A stretch of 64,000 nt of DNA from Streptacidiphilus sp. 4-A2 (GTDB lineage Bacteria; Actinomycetota; Actinomycetes; Streptomycetales; Streptomycetaceae), in the NCBI GenBank assembly GCA_014284505.1, contig JAAFYY010000001.1, positions 6,931,845 through 6,995,844 on the forward strand, written 5' to 3'. A program made the position numbers and the translations under genes. The notes under the pieces are model-generated. The model worked only from the letters and a program-made list of their open reading frames with translations. It did not search any database and was not told the DNA's origin. Shown here piece by piece: positions 1 to 8,636 of this stretch (the stretch's first letter is position 1; the number at the start of each line of letters is the position of its first letter).

Positions 1-2
1 GG

Positions 3-1167
3 CTACAGCGGGTGCTCGGCGAGAAGCGCGCCGACCTCCTCCTCGTACGCGGCGGCCGGGCCGAGGAACAGCTCCAGATACTTGGCCCAGGCGTGGTAGC
101 GGTGCAGCGGGTAGTCGAGGTCGGCGCCGATGCCGCCGTGCAGGTGCTGCGCGGTGGAGGCGATGGTGCGCACCCCCTCGGCGGACCACACCTTGGCCGT
201 GGCCAGGTCGGCGGCCAGCGGCGGACGGCCGGGCAGCTCCGGCTGGTCCAGGCCGATCCGCCAGGCGGCCTGCCACAGGGTCGCCTCCATCGCCCGCAGA
301 TCGATGTACCGGTCGGCGGCCTGCACCGCCACGCTCTGGAAGGTCGCCACCGGGTGGCCGAACTGCACGCGGTCGCTGGTGTAGTCGGCGGTGATCCGCA
401 GGATCTGCTCGCCGAGGCCCAGGCACAGCGCGGCGGTGCCGACGATCAGCAGCCCGCGCAGGTAGAGCCAGTTGGCGGCGTCCGGCGCGGGCGCGCCCAG
501 CTGCGCGGAGGCGTCCAGCCGGACGCCGTCGAACACCATCTCGGCCATCAGCTCCCCGCGGGCGGAGACCTGGCGGCGCAGCTCCAGCCCCGGCGCGTGC
601 GGATCCACCAGCAGCAGCAGTGTCCCGGCGGCGGACCTGGCCGGGACCAGCACCCGGTCCATGACCTGCGCATAGGGCACGGCGGTCTGCGAGCCGTGCA
701 GCGTCCAGCCGCCGTCGGCCGCGCCGTCGGCCGCGGGCTCCGCGCGGACGCCCAGGTCGGCCGGTTCATGGCCGCTGCGGCCGTGCGGCGCGACGCCCAG
801 CAGCAGCCGTCCGGCCACCACCTCGGGCAGCAGCCGCCGGCGCTGCTCCTCGCTGCCGTACCGCTGGACGGCCAGGGCGCCGCGCCGGTCTCCAGCAGCG
901 GAACCCGGGCCAGCACCCGGGCGGACTCGCGCAGCACCAGGCACCAGGCGACGGGGTCGAGACCGGCGCCGCCGTGGCGCTCGTCCAGGGCGATCCGGGA
1001 AGGTCGGACTTGGTGAGCCGCAGCCACAGCTCGCGGTCGATGTCGTCGGCGATGGGCCCGGTACCGACGGCCGGGCTGGGGACGCCGCCGCCGGGAGCCA
1101 CATCGGCGAAGACCGCGCGTGCGGCCTCCGCTGCGCCTTGCTGCTCCTCGCTCAGGGTGAAGTCCAC
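3..1167 (-). CDS. Acyl-CoA dehydrogenase family protein (frameshifted as read)
   Basis: Reconstructed protein of about 385 residues. The N-terminus MDFTLSEEQQGAAEAAR is typical of acyl-CoA dehydrogenases, which oxidise acyl-CoA thioesters at C2-C3 using FAD. The C-terminal half keeps family features: a YTSDRVQFGHPVATFQSV helix segment and AQHLHGGIGADLDYPLHRY near the end. The reading frame breaks near 1005 and again near 885, both in GC-rich runs; the three frames join into one continuous homologous protein, so sequence error is more likely than decay. The start at 1167 is chosen for the N-terminal match. It is divergent from the DUF5819 gene across a KstR-like operator, so it may act in sterol or lipid side-chain catabolism (inference). 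The stop lies at the window edge and downstream operon partners would be outside. Confidence 0.85.
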
Positions 1168-1210
1168 GGCTGCTGCCCTCCCACGAACCCGATGTGACGG
1201 ATCGTCAGAT

Positions 1211-1224
1211 TAGAACAGGTTCTA
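1211..1224. promoter_or_regulatory. KstR-type palindromic operator
   Basis: TAGAACAGGTTCTA matches the 14-bp KstR consensus TNNAACNNGTTNNA at every fixed position. It lies between divergent genes, 44 bp upstream of the acyl-CoA dehydrogenase start and 22 bp upstream of the DUF5819 start, so a bound TetR-family repressor could control both. KstR is known to control sterol and lipid catabolism genes in mycobacteria and rhodococci; its use here is inferred from the motif and from the dehydrogenase neighbour. Confidence 0.65.
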
Positions 1225-1245
1225 GAAGATGGGAAGGAGAGCGCC

Positions 1246-2192
1246 ATGGCCCCGAGCGGTTCCGGACCGTCCGCTCCCGGACCCGGCCGGACCGATGCGC
1301 CACTACCGCTGTCCCCGGCCGGGGGCGGTCAGTACCGTTCTCGGCGATCCATCCGCGCGCCTCAGCAGCCGACGCAGCCGACACGACCGACGCAGCCGAC
1401 GCGACCGACACGACCGAAACGGGCACACATGGCGGAGCACCTCAGCGGGACCACCGGCCCCGAGCCCATACCCGTCCCGCCCGCCGCCCCGACGCCGACG
1501 CCGACGCTGCTCCCGACACCGCTCCGGACGCTGACGCCGACGCCGCCCCCGCCCCCGCCCCCCGGCGCTGGTCGCCGCCCTCGCTCGCGGTGCTCGCCCT
1601 CGCCGCCGTCGTCCTCGGCTGCGCCACCGTCTGGCACCTCGGCGCCGTCTTCCTGACGATCGCGCCCGCCAACACCCTCTCCCAGCGCTACCACAGCCAG
1701 ATCGACGCCTACGTCTACCCCGAGTTCGAGCAGAACTGGCAGCTCTTCGCGCCCAACCCGCTCCAGGACAACATCGACGTCGAGGTCCGGGTCCAGACGA
1801 CCGCCCCGGGCGGGAGCCATCCGCTGTCCGGCTGGATCGACCTCACCGCCCAGGACATCGCCCGGATCCACGACAACCCGGCGCCCAGCCACGCCGACCA
1901 GAACCTGCTGCGCCGCGCCTGGGACTACTACACCGAGTGGCACAGCCAGGCCGACGGGGCCTCGCTGGGCAGCGGCGGTCCGCTCTCGCAGGAGTACCTG
2001 AAGCGGATCGCGCTCCAGCGGATCGGCCGCGACTGGCAGCGGAACCCGATCATCGAGCTCCAGTTCCGCGCGGTGTCCATGCCGGTCACCGGACCGGCCT
2101 GGACCGGCGCGCCGAGAAACCCGGTGCCCGGCTACGACAACCTGGCCTGGTGGCTGGTGACCGGCGCGGACTACCAGGGGCTGGGCCGGTGA
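1246..2192 (+). CDS. DUF5819 family membrane-anchored protein
   Basis: The start ATG at 1246 follows a strong ribosome site (GGAAGGAGA, about 6 bases upstream). The first ~100 residues are proline/alanine/aspartate-rich and low complexity; the frame changes by -1 somewhere between 1440 and 1560. A transmembrane segment (LAVLALAAVVLGCATVWHL) precedes the conserved domain, which includes FEQNWQLFAPNPL and later HSQADGASLGSGGPLSQEYLKR and NLAWWLVTGADY. I recognise this as the DUF5819 family, usually found next to an HTTM membrane protein, as here: the stop TGA at 2190 overlaps the GTG of the next gene. The function is unknown; the pairing suggests the two proteins work together at the membrane. 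Confidence 0.75.
1370..1414. repeat. 9-bp tandem repeat inside the DUF5819 N-terminus
   Basis: Five head-to-tail 9-bp units of the type CGACGCAGC / CGACACGAC / CGACGCGAC. They encode a low-complexity linker ahead of the membrane segment; a second Asp/Ala/Pro-rich stretch follows at about 1490-1563. Slippage in such tracts could account for the local change of reading frame. Confidence 0.7.
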
Positions 2193-3398
2193 GGGCCGCC
2201 GCGGTCCCGCGCCGGCTGGCCGCCGTGCTGCGCCCGGAGATCCTCGCCGCCTGGACGGACTTCACCGGCCGCGCCCTGGCGCCGTACCAGGCCGCGGTGG
2301 TCCGCATCGGCACCGCCCTGTGCTTCGGCGCCTTCCTGCTCCGGGAGTGGCCCAACCGCCGGATGCTCTACGGCGACCGCTCGGCCTGGAGCCTGGATCT
2401 GGCCCGGCGGATGCTGGCGCAGAACCACGCCTTCTCGGTGCTGGTCTGGTCCGGCGACCGCTGGTGGTTCGAGGCGGTCTACACCGCCGCCGTCCTGGTG
2501 AGCGGGCTGCTGCTGCTCGGCTGGCGGACCAGGACGGTCTCCGTGCTGTTCCTGGTGTGCGTGCTGTCCGTCCAGAACCGCAATGTGCTGATCGGCGACG
2601 GCGGCGACAATGTGATCCACCTGCTGGCCGTCTATCTGGCCTTCACCCGTTGCGGGCAGGTGTGGTCGCTGGACGCCCGCCGCCGCGGGCTGCGCCCGGA
2701 GCGGGCGGGCGGCGGCCGGACCGGGGTGCTGCTGTGGGCGGCGACCGGCGCTGCTGGCCTGGGCACAGTTCAGCGGCATCGCCGACCTCGGCATGCTCGC
2801 GCCCGGGCTGTACAGCTGGAGCACGGTGTTCTGGGGCTTCTGGCTGCTCGGCGGGGTCTGGGAGCTGCTCGGCCGACGCGACCCGCTCGGCGAGCCCAGG
2901 GCGCTGCTGGACGCGCTCGGCAACATGCTGCACAACTGCGCGATGCTGGTGATCGCGGCGGAGGTCTGCCTGATCTATGCCACGGCCGGCTGGTACAAGA
3001 TCACCGGTTCGCTCTGGCAGGGCGGCAGCGCCGTCTACTACCCGTTGCACCTGGCCTACTTCGACCCCTGGCCCGGGCTGTCCCATGCCCTGGGCGCCCA
3101 TCCGGTGCCGGTCTTCCTGATCACCTACGGCACGGTGGCGGTGCAGGCGTCGTTCCCGTTCCTGGTGTTCAACCGGCGGATCAAGAATGTGCTGCTGGTG
3201 CTGATGATGATCGAGCACCTGGCGATAGCGGTGACCCTGGGCCTGCCGTTCTTCTCGCTGGCCATGGTCTCCGCCGACGCGGTCTTCCTGCCCACCGGCT
3301 TTCTCCGGCGCCTGGGCGCGTGGGCGGGCCGCCGGGCCGCCGCGCTGCTCCCGGCGGCGGCGCGGACCGGGCCGGTGGCGAACGCCGCAGGTCAATGA
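2189..3398 (+). CDS. HTTM domain membrane protein (vitamin-K-dependent carboxylase-like)
   Basis: Starts at GTG 2189, overlapping the DUF5819 stop (GTGA). The protein has several hydrophobic segments: IGTALCFGAFLL, AVLVSGLLLLGW, FLVCVLSVQNRNVLIGDGGDNVIHLLAVYLAF and, later, GWYKITGSLWQGG and FPFLVFNRRIKNVLLVLMMIEHLAIAV. The NRNxxxGDGGDNVIHLL and WYKxxGxxW motifs are typical of HTTM proteins, the family that includes vitamin-K-dependent gamma-carboxylase. Near 2745-2760 the frame shifts; restoring two bases in a GC dinucleotide run joins LLWAATG to LLAWAQFSGIADLGMLAPGLYSW. Co-translation with DUF5819 suggests a functional pair of unknown substrate. Confidence 0.8.
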
Positions 3399-3596
3399 CC
3401 CGTCAAGATGCCGGTCCGCGCGTCAGGGGAGCGTCAGCGCTGCTGCCCGGCGCGCGCCGGGCTCGGCAGAGTGGGGGCGCGGGGCCGGGTTGCGGCCCCA
3501 GGGGTGGGTCGTGACCGCTGGTGCTGTCCGGTTCGTGGGGAGCCGGGCGCACCGGCGGCCCGGTCCGCCCAGCCGTCCGCGCCCGGCCGTTCGCGC

Positions 3597-4286
3597 TCAG
3601 CCGTCCGCCGGGCCGGGGCCCGGCCGGGGCGTGCCGAACAGGTCCGGATCCAGGTCGAGGACCGGCGCCAGCGCGTGCACGGCGGCGAGGCAGCAGCCGA
3701 CCAGTGCGGGGCCGTCCGTCCAGCCGTCCCGGCGCCAGGCCACCAGCAGCCCGCCCTCGACCCGCCAGTCGAAGGATTCCGGGGCGGAGAGCAGGGTCCG
3801 GGCGAGCCCCGGGGTGATCAGGGTCGCCGCCAGCCGGTCATCCAGCGAGGAGGCCCGGTAGGCGGAATCGAACTCGGGGACTCCGGTCAGCCGCTGCGGA
3901 TCGCTCACCGGCAGCCGGACCCGGGCGGAGGTGAACACCGGCTCGTGCTGCACCTCGATCGGCGGCAGCCCCCGCCCAGCCGGACCACCGCGACCTGGTA
4001 CCAGTGCGGGCTCCCGTTCTCCTGGCAGGTGTAGCTGAAGACCTCGCCGGGCAGCCCGGCGAACGCCCCGGCGTACCTGCCTGCGGCTGCCGTAGTGGAA
4101 CGGCGGGAGCGAGGACAGCTCCGACAGCGGACGCGCCTCGGGGACCGGGCGGAAGCCGTAGTCGGTCCGCAGCGCGAGCGCGGTCTGCCGGCAGCGCCGC
4201 GCGGCTCTGCGCGGGCCGAGCACCGGCACCGCGACAAAGACGGCGGCCAGGCAGAGGAAGAGCAGGACTGGGATGGCATCGCTCAC
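3597..4286 (-). CDS. Hypothetical membrane-anchored protein
   Basis: The start GTG at 4286 is preceded by GGGAG at good spacing. Residues ~4-22 (IPVLLFLCLAAVFVAVPVLG) form one N-terminal membrane segment, followed by a basic RRAARRCRQ cytoplasmic edge and a soluble domain with YAGAFAGLPGEVFSYTCQENGSPHWYQVAVVRL and an acidic end LDLDPDLFGTPRPG. About 229 residues. Two compensating frame changes (about 4075 and 3975) place the middle third in another frame. I do not recognise the family. The gene stands alone between two plus-strand genes. Confidence 0.6.
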   Translation of the reverse strand: MSDAIPVLLFLCLAAVFVAVPVLGPRRAARRCRQTALALRTDYGFRPVPEARPLSELSSLPPFHYGSRRQVRRGVRRAARRGLQLHLPGEREPALVPGRGGPAGRGLPPIEVQHEPVFTSARVRLPVSDPQRLTGVPEFDSAYRASSLDDRLAATLITPGLARTLLSAPESFDWRVEGGLLVAWRRDGWTDGPALVGCCLAAVHALAPVLDLDPDLFGTPRPGPGPADG

Positions 4287-4595
4287 GGCGGACTCCCTCG
4301 CGCCGGTACCGCCCGGGGATGGACGGCCCGGCAGAGGCAGGCGTATGCCCGCCGCCGAATTCCGTTCAATAGCGCCGTATAGCGCCGTTAACGGTCTTGA
4401 CGTCGCATTGACTGCCAATCCGGGCCGGTGTACCCGTTCGGCCGACAGGCTCGTCAAGACGCCGTCAGCGCCGGCCCGCTGAAGGTCAACGAGGCGTCAG
4501 GACCGTCCGGTGCCGGTCCGGGCCGGGGATAGCTTCGGGTGGTGGCCCGGCCTTCGGACTGGCTCCGGGCCCGGTATGGAGAGGACCGATCGGCC

Positions 4596-5072
4596 GTGCC
4601 CGAGGACCGCACTCACCAGCCCCTCTTCGTCCCGGTACGGGAAGCCACCTGCGGCTACGTACTGCGGATGTTCCGCGACCGCGACGGCTCCCGCTGTGCC
4701 GTCGCCTTCAGCACCGAGGACCGCCTGCGGGCGGTGCTCGGCGACCGCCAGCACTGGCTCCCGCTCGCCGAGACCGCCCTGCGCGACCTGGCCCGCCCGC
4801 TGGGCGCGCATGCCCTGGTGCTGGACCCCAACATGGTCGCCCCGACCGTCCGGGAGACCCCGCGCACCGTGCCGGTGCCGGTCCTGGCCGGGGTCCCGCG
4901 CGGCGCCGTCCCGGCGCCGGTCGCGGCCGGGCCGGGGGCCGTCGTCGGCAAGCCCGCGCGGGCGGCCCACCGGGCGCCCCGCTGGAGCGGCTCCGGCCCC
5001 CGGCGCGGCTGCGCCACCGCCGACCCGGCGCCCGCCGAGGCCCCCGCCGACCTGCTGCACCTGTCCTCCTGA
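4596..5072 (+). CDS. SseB-like / SAV_915-type small protein
   Basis: 158 residues. GTG 4596 is chosen because GGAGAGG lies 11 bases upstream and the conserved part begins at once with LFVPVREATCGYVLRMFRDRDGSRCAVAFSTEDRLRAVLG, an SseB-N-like fold with FSTEDRL and a later ALVLDPNM. An in-frame upstream GTG at 4539 has no better ribosome site. The Pro/Ala-rich C-terminal ~60 residues look disordered. It precedes the diaminopimelate-decarboxylase-like gene by about 180 bp, a pairing I remember from Streptomyces, where the protein is annotated SAV_915 family. Function unknown. Confidence 0.65.
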   Translation: MPEDRTHQPLFVPVREATCGYVLRMFRDRDGSRCAVAFSTEDRLRAVLGDRQHWLPLAETALRDLARPLGAHALVLDPNMVAPTVRETPRTVPVPVLAGVPRGAVPAPVAAGPGAVVGKPARAAHRAPRWSGSGPRRGCATADPAPAEAPADLLHLSS

Positions 5073-5076
5073 CTGA

Positions 5077-5108
5077 CTGTCCTCCTGTCCTCCTGTCCTC
5101 CTGTCCTC
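5077..5108. repeat. 8-bp tandem repeat (CTGTCCTC, four copies)
   Basis: Four perfect CTGTCCTC units directly after the stop codon of the upstream gene, followed by degenerate GACTGGCC/GACTGACC repeats to about 5135. This is a simple-sequence tract in the ~175-bp spacer before the decarboxylase gene. No hairpin is obvious in it. Confidence 0.75.
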
Positions 5109-5249
5109 CTGACCGACTGGCCGACTGACCGACCCATCGACTGAAGCTGCCGCCCCGACCGGACCTCCGAGGGCGGGCGGAGTCCGCCCGCGAGAGCCAC
5201 CGAGCCCCCGGGGCATCCCCTGCGAAACCCGTGAGAGAGGGAGACCGCC

Positions 5250-6641
5250 GTGCTCACCAAGCGCGCTGTCGCCACCACCGGCACCACCTCCGGCGCTGCC
5301 GCCGCCCCCGCTGCCGCGCCGCCTCGTCCCGGCCCGCCCGCCGCCCCGGCGGGGTCGCCCTGGCCCGCCGGGGCGCTGCGCACCGCCGCCGACATCGTCG
5401 TCGGCGGCGTCGGGCTCGCCGACCTGGCCGTCCAGTACCACCCCCCGCTCTATGTGCTGGACGAGGCCGAGGTCAGGGCGCGCTGCCGGTCCTACCGCCG
5501 CGCCCTGCCCGGCGCCGAGGTGGTGTACGCGGCGAAGGCCCTGCTCTGCGGAGCGCTGGTGGAGTGGGTCGAGCAGGAGGGCCTGGGGCTGGACGTCTGC
5601 TCCGGCGGGGAGCTGGAGCACGCCGTGACCTGCGGGTTCCCGCCCGAGCGGATCGTCATGCACGGCAATGCCAAGAGCCCGGAGGAACTGGCCTCGGCCG
5701 TGCGGCTGGGCGTGGGCCGGATCGTGGTGGACTCCTTCCCGGAGATCGCCCGGCTGGCGGCGCTGGCCGATCCGGAGCGGCCGCAGCAGGTACTGGTCCG
5801 GGTGGTCCCCGGGGTGTCGGCCGGGCACCACGCGGCCGTGCGCACCGGCGTCGAGGAGCAGAAGTTCGGCTTCTCCATGGCTTCCGGCGACGCCGCGGAC
5901 GCGGTCGCCCGGGTCCTCAACCAGCCCCGGCTGCGCCTCGCCGGGCTGCACTGCCACCTCGGCTCGCAGATCACCGAGACGGCCCCCTACCTGCTGGCCG
6001 TGGACCGGCTGGTGCCGCTGCTGGCGGAGATCCGCGACCGGCACGGCGTGGAACCGCCGGAGCTGGACCTCGGCGGCGGCCACGGTGTCCCGTACCGGCC
6101 CGGCGATCCCGCCTTCGACCTGCGCTGGTTCGCCGCCCAGGTGACCGACCGGCTCGCCGACCAGTGCGTCCGGCACGGGCTGCGGGTCCCCCGGCTGCTG
6201 GTGGAGCCCGGCCGGGCGATCGTGGGCCCGGCCGGGGTCGCGGTCTACCGGGTGCTCGCGGTCAAGCACACCCTGAGCGGCCGGACCTTTGTCGCCGTGG
6301 ACGGCGGGATGAGTGACAATCCCCGCCCGGCCCTGTACGACGCCGGCTACACCGCCGCGCTGATCGGCCGCCCGGCCGAGGGGCCGCTGACCGATGCCTG
6401 CGTGGTCGGGCGGCACTGCGAGGCCGGGGACGTGCTGGTGCCGCAGGTGGAGCTCCCGGCCGATGTACGGCCCGGGGACCTGCTGGCGGTCCCGGTCGCC
6501 GGGGCGTACCACCTGTCGATGGCGTCCGGCTACAACCTGGTCGGCCGCCCGCCGCTGGTCGCGGTCCGGGACGGCGCCGCGCGGCTGCTGCTGCGCCGGG
6601 AGACCCTGGACGACTTCCGCCGCCGCGACGTGGGCCGCTGA
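5250..6641 (+). CDS. Diaminopimelate decarboxylase-like PLP enzyme (type III fold)
   Basis: 463 residues, intact. GTG 5250 follows GAGAGAGGGAG. The first ~45 residues are an Ala/Pro-rich extension. The catalytic barrel has YAAKALLC (PLP lysine), LDVCSGGELEHA, MHGNAKSPEEL, KFGFSM, HCHLGSQI, LDLGGGHGVPY and VEPGRAIVG; the C-terminal beta domain has VDGGMSDNPRPALYDAGY, GRHCEAGDVL and GAYHLSMASGYN. These are the LysA set: PLP-lysine, the glycine-rich phosphate loop, EPGR and the CEAGD active-site cysteine. The family converts meso-diaminopimelate to L-lysine. Streptomyces usually carries another lysA near the threonine genes, so this copy may be a paralogue serving another decarboxylation; no biosynthetic cluster surrounds it. 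Confidence 0.85.
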   Translation: MLTKRAVATTGTTSGAAAAPAAAPPRPGPPAAPAGSPWPAGALRTAADIVVGGVGLADLAVQYHPPLYVLDEAEVRARCRSYRRALPGAEVVYAAKALLCGALVEWVEQEGLGLDVCSGGELEHAVTCGFPPERIVMHGNAKSPEELASAVRLGVGRIVVDSFPEIARLAALADPERPQQVLVRVVPGVSAGHHAAVRTGVEEQKFGFSMASGDAADAVARVLNQPRLRLAGLHCHLGSQITETAPYLLAVDRLVPLLAEIRDRHGVEPPELDLGGGHGVPYRPGDPAFDLRWFAAQVTDRLADQCVRHGLRVPRLLVEPGRAIVGPAGVAVYRVLAVKHTLSGRTFVAVDGGMSDNPRPALYDAGYTAALIGRPAEGPLTDACVVGRHCEAGDVLVPQVELPADVRPGDLLAVPVAGAYHLSMASGYNLVGRPPLVAVRDGAARLLLRRETLDDFRRRDVGR

Positions 6642-6860
6642 GGGCGGCCCGCCGGGACCTGTCCGCCTGGACCGGGCGGCCGGGGCGCCAAGGTGCCAAC
6701 CGGCACGGCTTACTGACGGCTCGTCAGCAAGGGCTTCCGGTTCCGCTCGTCCACCGGACGGCGCCGAGGGGGCCGTATTGTCCCGGACCGGGTGCCTCTT
6801 TTGAGCGACACCCGGGCAAACCCGTGTCCAGGAACGGTCCCGCACCGCACACTTGCCAGC

Positions 6861-7679
6861 ATGCGCATCGAAATGGCGGGGGAGGCGCAGCGCCCGGAGC
6901 GGGTCAGTGAGGACTTCGCGGCCGCCACGCCCGAGGCCCTGGTACTCCTCGACGGATCCAGCTCACCCTCGGCGATGGAGTCGGGCTGTGAGCACGGCAC
7001 GGCCTGGTACGCCCGCCGGCTCGGCGTGCACCTGCTGGCCCGGCTGGTCGACCGGCCGGACCGGACCATGGCGCAGTGCCTGAGCGACGCGATCGCCGAG
7101 ACCGCCTCGCTGCACGGCGCCCGCTGCGACCTGGCCCACCCGAATACGCCCGCGGCCATGGTGGTGGCCGTGCGCCGCCGGGGCGCGGCTCTCCAGTACC
7201 TGGTGCTCGGCGACTCGCTGCTGGTGCTGGACCGCTTCGGCAGCATCGCCGTGATCGGCGACAACCAGCCCTTCCCGGCGGGCGAGCAGCTGCGCCGCGA
7301 GGTGCAGGCGACCACCCCGGGCAGCCCGGAGCGGATGACCCTGCACATGCGCTACGCCCTCGCGGTGCGCGCCGCCCGCAACACCGGGCACGGCCCGTGG
7401 ATCGCCGCGGCGCTGCCCAAGGCCGCCGACTACGCGGAGACCGGCAGCGTCCCGCTGTCCGAGCTGCGGGCGCTCGCCGTGCTCAGCGACGGCGCGTCCC
7501 GCTATGTCGAGCGCTTCGACCTCGGCGGCTGGCCGGAGGCGATGAAGCTGCTGGACGAGCGCGGCCCGGCGGAGCTGCTGCGCCGGGTCCGCGAGGTCGA
7601 GGCCACGGACACGGCCTGCGCCCGCTGGCCCCGCGGCAAGGCCCGCGACGACGCCACGGTGCTGTACGCGCGGCTGTAG
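6861..7679 (+). CDS. PP2C-like protein phosphatase
   Basis: 272 residues, intact. The start ATG 6861 is chosen at MRIEMAGE, where similarity begins. Features of the PPM/PP2C fold are visible: SEDFAAATPEALVLLDGSS in place of the usual ED...vvDG metal site, TPAAMVVAVRRRGAALQYLVLGDSLLVL (the A-x-V...GDS strand) and LAVLSDGASRYVE with a late RGKARDDATVLYARL, the DD(A/C)T metal motif. It would be a Mn/Mg-dependent Ser/Thr phosphatase in the cytoplasm. The N-terminal metal motif is less canonical than in well-studied PP2Cs, so activity is inferred. It is convergent with a secreted-protein gene across a perfect hairpin. Confidence 0.75.
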   Translation: MRIEMAGEAQRPERVSEDFAAATPEALVLLDGSSSPSAMESGCEHGTAWYARRLGVHLLARLVDRPDRTMAQCLSDAIAETASLHGARCDLAHPNTPAAMVVAVRRRGAALQYLVLGDSLLVLDRFGSIAVIGDNQPFPAGEQLRREVQATTPGSPERMTLHMRYALAVRAARNTGHGPWIAAALPKAADYAETGSVPLSELRALAVLSDGASRYVERFDLGGWPEAMKLLDERGPAELLRRVREVEATDTACARWPRGKARDDATVLYARL

Positions 7680-7685
7680 CGACAG

Positions 7686-7719
7686 TTGGCCCCTGCCTGT
7701 GGCCACAGGCAGGGGCCAA
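7686..7719. terminator. Bidirectional terminator hairpin
   Basis: Perfect 34-nt palindrome, arm TTGGCCCCTGCCTGTGG, placed between the convergent phosphatase and secreted-protein genes. There is no U-tract, as is usual in Streptomyces. Confidence 0.8.
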
Positions 7720-7732
7720 AGGCTCAGAGCAC

Positions 7733-8485
7733 TCAGCCGGTGATGGTCCAGTACTCCCAGCCGGAGTTGCTGGCACCGTTGCTGACGTCGCCGCCGTAGC
7801 TGACCACGGTGCGGTACTCGTAGCCCTTGGGCCAGCTGGTGAACTGGATGCCGAACCGGCTCCCGTAGCCCAGCGGGAAGGACTTCGGCTGGTTGGCCGA
7901 GACCCACGAGTTGCCGTTGTAGTACTGAGCGGTGACGGTGATGTTCTCACCGGTCTTGTTCGGGGTGACGGTTCCGATCAGGGCCGGCACCGACGAGCTG
8001 TGGAACTCCTTGACGGAGTGGCCGCCCCAGCTGGTGGTGGCGTAGTTGCCACTGAAGCTGCCGTTGGTCTCGGAGCCCACGTGCACGGCCACGCCGGCGC
8101 TGTTCACGGCGTTGTCGGAGGCGTCCCCGGCGAAGTTGGCCCAGTAGGTGCGGGTCTGCGAGACCCAGTAGCGCACCGACAGGTTGCCCGCGCGGTTGAC
8201 CGTGCCGCTGGCCGCGGCGTAGACGGCCCCACCGGCCCAGTTCTTGGCGTAGAGGGCGACCTTGCGGTTGCTCGCGGTCGCGCCCAGGTGGATGTTGATG
8301 GTGACCCAGCTGCCGTAGCCGACCGAGGTGGAGCTGAACGACGTGGTCAGCTGCGGCGTCTTCTTGGCGTGGCTGGTGACGGCGTGCGTCGCGGCGGGCG
8401 CGGCGGCCATGGCAGGCGCTGCGGCCATGCCGATGACGCCTGCGGCCGCGGCCAGGACGGTGCCGAGAGTGTTGCGGAGTTTCAC
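7733..8485 (-). CDS. Secreted protein, Ig-like fold, unknown function
   Basis: 250 residues. GTG 8485 follows GGGGGC. It has a classical Sec signal: VKLRNTLG, the hydrophobic AAAAGVIGMAAAPAMA and a likely cleavage after AMA-AAP. The mature part is rich in Ser, Thr, Asn and aromatic residues, with Ig-like or carbohydrate-binding-like strands (TTSFSSTSVGYGSWVTINIHL, SWGGHSVKEFHSS, WEYWTITG at the C-terminus). I do not recognise the family; no cysteine pairs or catalytic motif are visible. It is probably an exported structural or surface-associated protein. It forms a single transcription unit. Confidence 0.7.
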   Translation of the reverse strand: MKLRNTLGTVLAAAAGVIGMAAAPAMAAAPAATHAVTSHAKKTPQLTTSFSSTSVGYGSWVTINIHLGATASNRKVALYAKNWAGGAVYAAASGTVNRAGNLSVRYWVSQTRTYWANFAGDASDNAVNSAGVAVHVGSETNGSFSGNYATTSWGGHSVKEFHSSSVPALIGTVTPNKTGENITVTAQYYNGNSWVSANQPKSFPLGYGSRFGIQFTSWPKGYEYRTVVSYGGDVSNGASNSGWEYWTITG

Positions 8486-8636
8486 GTAAGCCCCCAGATG
8501 TGCGTGCCGAAGCACGGACGCGATGCGGGCGGAGGCACTTCGCCTCCTCGCTTTCGCGTCAACGGTCAGGACAGTACGACACCGCACTGACAGTTCTCAC
8601 CTGGGGCCCACGTCACGCACAGGCCTTCTCCGCAAT

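Noticed and set aside
12..1016. Long open frames antisense to the acyl-CoA dehydrogenase and to most other genes
   Set aside because: High GC at third positions opens antisense frames; their translations are Arg/Pro/Gly-rich with no family match, whereas the opposite strand is homologous to known proteins.
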